64,000 bases of DNA from an uncultured Bacteroidales bacterium (GTDB taxonomy: Bacteria; Bacteroidota; Bacteroidia; Bacteroidales; Paludibacteraceae), in the NCBI GenBank assembly GCA_946616535.1, contig CAMOJA010000004.1, positions 1 through 64,000 of the forward strand, given 5' to 3'. A program made the translations under genes and the position numbers. Shown here piece by piece: positions 61,700-64,000 of the stretch (position 1 is its first letter; the number at the start of each line of letters is the position of its first letter). The notes beneath the pieces were generated by a model that was not told where the DNA came from, did no database searches, and was given only the letters and a program-made list of their open reading frames with translations.

Positions 61700-62728
61700 C
61701 TACTGAGTCATTCCTTGAAGAGCGTCAGTATATGTGATAGTATAACCTCCAGGTACATACCCAGAAGTGCGTGGCCTGTCACCGTTGGTACAATAAACAG
61801 TGCCCCAATCAAGGCCATCAGCATGTGCCTGCATTACAGGAAGTGGATCAACATCTGAGCTTTGGCGAAGGTTGAAATGCATTATTGCGCCATATCCATC
61901 GTTGAAGGCATTTGATGACCATGTCTGGATTGAATTCAAAGCACTAGTTGGATAAGTGTTTCCTAACATGATCGCAATGGGCGACCATCTATCTGCTGTT
62001 ACACCAGTAACATTGGAATAATAGTAAGGAAGATAGTAACCGTAGTACCCATGATATACATAGTCGATTTCGGCTGCAGCAGTAGAACTGATATAACTAG
62101 TACCACCCCAATCAAAAACCACTATGTATGTATTTGGCAATAACGCCCGCAATTTAAGGATAATATTGGAGTATGAGCCATTTATTATGGTATTATCTCC
62201 TGTATACTCGTCACCAAAGCATATACCATCTAATCCATATTTTGTAATCGCATAAGCGAGTATGGTAGCAAATTGGGTGGTCTGCGTATCATTCATGTTG
62301 GATAAACCCAAACCACACCAGTCTCCCATAACACACATAAAAACAGAAAGGCCTAAATCCTGAAGGGGCTCAATATACGTTTCCACTCCACCATTCTCAA
62401 AGATGTTTACCATCATTGGATTAAAGTACAATGTTGGTTCATCAATACCACCAACGGTTTGTTTATGAATGTTCGCGGAAAACAATTGAACACAATCATA
62501 AAATGGAATGCCACTATCCAAGAAATAGTCTCCTGCATTCAGTGGATTAGTATCATTTGTTTCAATATATACTGCCACCATGGGTTCTTTATCTCCAAGA
62601 CACTTCGTCTGCAATACGGTTGGGTGAATGGATGAGACCTCATTCAATTCACTGTTAATCTGTTTATTGCAAGAACTATCAACTAACACGCATATTGCAA
62701 TAATAGTAAAGCTACCCCTTATTCTCAT
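61700..62728 (-). CDS. GH18-like lipoprotein (endo-beta-N-acetylglucosaminidase fold), altered active site
   Basis: The 342-residue protein has a lipobox at C20 (VLVDSSC). The barrel strands of Endo-H/F-type GH18 proteins follow: YIEPLQDLGLSVFMCVMGDW, then ITKYGLDGICFGDEYTGDN, NTYIVVFDWGG and EIDYVYHGYYG. The catalytic consensus DGxDxDxE reads D167-G-I-C170-F-G172-D-E174, so two of three aspartates are replaced while the acid E174 and D173 remain. It may have shifted activity or bind N-glycans without cleaving them. It is 53 bases downstream of the DUF4988/BACON gene, as in glycan-utilisation loci. Confidence 0.75.
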   Translation of the reverse strand: MRIRGSFTIIAICVLVDSSCNKQINSELNEVSSIHPTVLQTKCLGDKEPMVAVYIETNDTNPLNAGDYFLDSGIPFYDCVQLFSANIHKQTVGGIDEPTLYFNPMMVNIFENGGVETYIEPLQDLGLSVFMCVMGDWCGLGLSNMNDTQTTQFATILAYAITKYGLDGICFGDEYTGDNTIINGSYSNIILKLRALLPNTYIVVFDWGGTSYISSTAAAEIDYVYHGYYGYYLPYYYSNVTGVTADRWSPIAIMLGNTYPTSALNSIQTWSSNAFNDGYGAIMHFNLRQSSDVDPLPVMQAHADGLDWGTVYCTNGDRPRTSGYVPGGYTITYTDALQGMTQ

Positions 62729-62781
62729 ACCTCATTTTGTATAATAAAGGTGCATAACAAGATTGCTATGCACCTTAAGAT

Positions 62782-64000
62782 TTACTCAGAATAACCAGTC
62801 CAAGAAAGCGCGAGAATTCCGAAATCGTCATTAATAGATTCTTTCGTATTCGTACACTTGTCAGCTGTTATGACAATCTGAAAATCCCCTGTCACATTAA
62901 ACTCAAAGTTGAGTACAGTTCGCGTCCATTGAACTTGAGTTTCGTCAGAATGAGTCTCAGACTTTATAACCGTTCCTTCTGAATCTTTTATTTCAATGGT
63001 AAAGTTACTTCCTGTGTTGCTTGTATATCGAGTATAATCCATTGTGACTATACCACATCCCCCACTTAGAATAGGAGATGATAGCACTCCTCTAATATCT
63101 CCTTTCCTTGCGGCAAGTACAGGCCTGATTTCTAGGCCGACATCTTCATATCTTGCATTACCACTAGTAGTAAACTGGACAAGGCGAGTCGATGAAACAG
63201 ACCAACCATTTACAGAATTATACGTATTATTTATATTCGTATTCTTCTCACCCCCATTAAAAGTCTCCAAATCTGCATGACCGCCACCCGTTGCCGGAGT
63301 AGCACTCTTCCCTTCCTGCACTATTGTGTACTGTATGAAATTGATGGAGACTTGGCCGGTACGTTCTTCTTCGGAAGTGTTCTCTTCTATGTTGAACACA
63401 ATTTTGCCGCTACGTACTGTCTTGGTCTCCACATGGGTAATCCAGGAATAACCAGGTGAGACCTGGACCATCGGATTTGCCTCGTTGGTCTGGAAAGGGA
63501 CTTCAAATGCACCACCGGAGGCAGGGACTTTTGCGGCAAATGCCGTTTCATCCAGGTAAAAGACGCCTTCTTCGCAGGATAGAATACGGGCCGCTGTTGT
63601 CCCATCACTTTTTACAGCAATAACATAAACTTTCCCGTTCGAAAGAGGGGTGGGAGCTGTAATCTTCACTTTACCAGTAGAAACAGAAAATGCCGTTACT
63701 TCTGCTTCGAAGCCCTTAGTACCGAAGGCATCCACGACGGTACCGTCATCGGCAGCTGTAACCGTGTATGAAACGTTTACTGTCGCGCCGGCTGATATAA
63801 TCACATCGGTATCCATTTTGATTGCGAAAGCACCCGCCTTGGGAATAACGATAGTCGTTCCATCTCCAAGAGTGAAAGTGACGGCATCAACACCATCTTC
63901 TACCTTCGAGAATACAACGGCTCCGGTATTGCCAGCCTCGCCGATGATTTCCCATGTAATGCCACCGTTGTAAGAAATCTCAAAGTTGCCATTGTTAATG
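62782..64000 (-). CDS. DUF4988/BACON-type surface glycan-binding protein, 5' end cut by window edge
   Basis: The minus-strand frame is open to the window edge, about 405 codons. From the edge it reads INNGNFEISYNGGITWEIIG and VTFTLGDGTTIVIPKAG, the repeat of DUF4988-type proteins. An Ig-like stretch follows. A BACON-like segment (VFNIEENTSEEERTGQVSIN) comes next. The C-terminal beta-sandwich of about 150 residues starts ADLETFNGGEKNTNINNTYN and ends FGILALSWTGYSE. Such lipoproteins are surface glycan-binding partners of SusCD systems. The start lies beyond 64000; the internal Met at 63816 is not a start. Confidence 0.75.
   Translation of the reverse strand, partial: INNGNFEISYNGGITWEIIGEAGNTGAVVFSKVEDGVDAVTFTLGDGTTIVIPKAGAFAIKMDTDVIISAGATVNVSYTVTAADDGTVVDAFGTKGFEAEVTAFSVSTGKVKITAPTPLSNGKVYVIAVKSDGTTAARILSCEEGVFYLDETAFAAKVPASGGAFEVPFQTNEANPMVQVSPGYSWITHVETKTVRSGKIVFNIEENTSEEERTGQVSINFIQYTIVQEGKSATPATGGGHADLETFNGGEKNTNINNTYNSVNGWSVSSTRLVQFTTSGNARYEDVGLEIRPVLAARKGDIRGVLSSPILSGGCGIVTMDYTRYTSNTGSNFTIEIKDSEGTVIKSETHSDETQVQWTRTVLNFEFNVTGDFQIVITADKCTNTKESINDDFGILALSWTGYSE

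Noticed and set aside
1..64000. tRNA, tmRNA and rRNA genes
   Set aside because: None was recognised by eye on either strand, including next to the recombinase, where a tRNA attachment site would be expected.

Overview
The window looks like a chromosomal accessory region of an uncultured member of the order Bacteroidales. The support is lineage-typical: Bacteroidetes-style promoters (TTG/TTTG, about 20 bases, TAnnTTTG) precede several genes, and families such as DUF3244, NVEALA peptides, 6-bladed beta-propeller lipoproteins, DUF4988/BACON proteins and CTnDOT-type Tra proteins are present. The flanks (about 1-3.6 kb and 51-60 kb) read as more GC-rich than the AT-rich middle, which suggests that the middle was acquired in pieces.

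Layout. (1) 0-3.6 kb: an NTF2-like gene divergent from an HxlR regulator and a PNPOx-like flavoprotein, then a solitary AAA ATPase/nuclease fusion (DUF234 type) bracketed by two near-identical stem-loop repeats. (2) 3.6-6.7 kb: a gene-poor, repeat-rich stretch with relics, including a KilA-N fragment, two copies of one decayed C-terminus, a 20-bp-stem palindrome and a cluster of 12-bp repeats. (3) 6.7-24.4 kb: a defence-like island. It holds a three-gene set (DUF4365-STAND ATPase, SIR2 protein, restriction-fold/PIN protein) and an inserted module with a tyrosine recombinase, a STAND/TPR ATPase and an ATP-grasp ligase. It also holds a membrane protein and a two-gene ubiquitin-conjugation-like unit (E2-E1-JAB triple fusion plus a metallo-beta-lactamase-fold hydrolase). 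(4) 24.8-30.4 kb: a lipoprotein, a frameshifted acyltransferase, a subtilisin-like lipoprotein, a methyltransferase, an S74-type tail-fibre protein and a DUF3244 protein. (5) 30.5-51.3 kb: a block with an O-antigen ligase-like protein, signal peptidase, glutaminase-like lipoprotein and transglutaminase/discoidin lipoprotein. It is followed by an export operon (TolC, NVEALA Cys-rich peptide, two beta-propeller lipoproteins, a CxxC protein, RND adaptor and two RND permeases). A near-identical direct repeat of about 1 kb brackets the whole region. (6) 51.5-59.9 kb: a conjugation operon ordered ParA, unknown, TraE, F, G, I, J, K, L, M, N; no relaxase, coupling protein or TraO-Q is visible. (7) 59.9-61.7 kb: non-coding DNA with an attenuator-like leader and three copies of a structured RNA motif. 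(8) 61.7-64 kb: a GH18-like lipoprotein and a partial DUF4988/BACON protein, probably the edge of a glycan-utilisation locus.

How the parts may work together (inference). The two genes of the recombinase module converge and share an identical 24-base sequence ending at their start codons, in inverted orientation, with the recombinase just outside. That is the layout of an invertible cassette. The whole module also appears to sit in a duplicated 5' end of the membrane-protein gene, as expected for site-specific integration. The NVEALA/RND operon looks like a dedicated route for moving a disulphide-rich peptide out of the periplasm, with the signal peptidase and transglutaminase block as possible maturation genes.

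The strongest candidates for something undescribed are the invertible ATPase/ATP-grasp module, the RNA family at 60.9-61.7 kb with compensatory changes in its closing stem, the peptide-export cluster, and a palindromic element inserted in frame into traG (twice) and traM.
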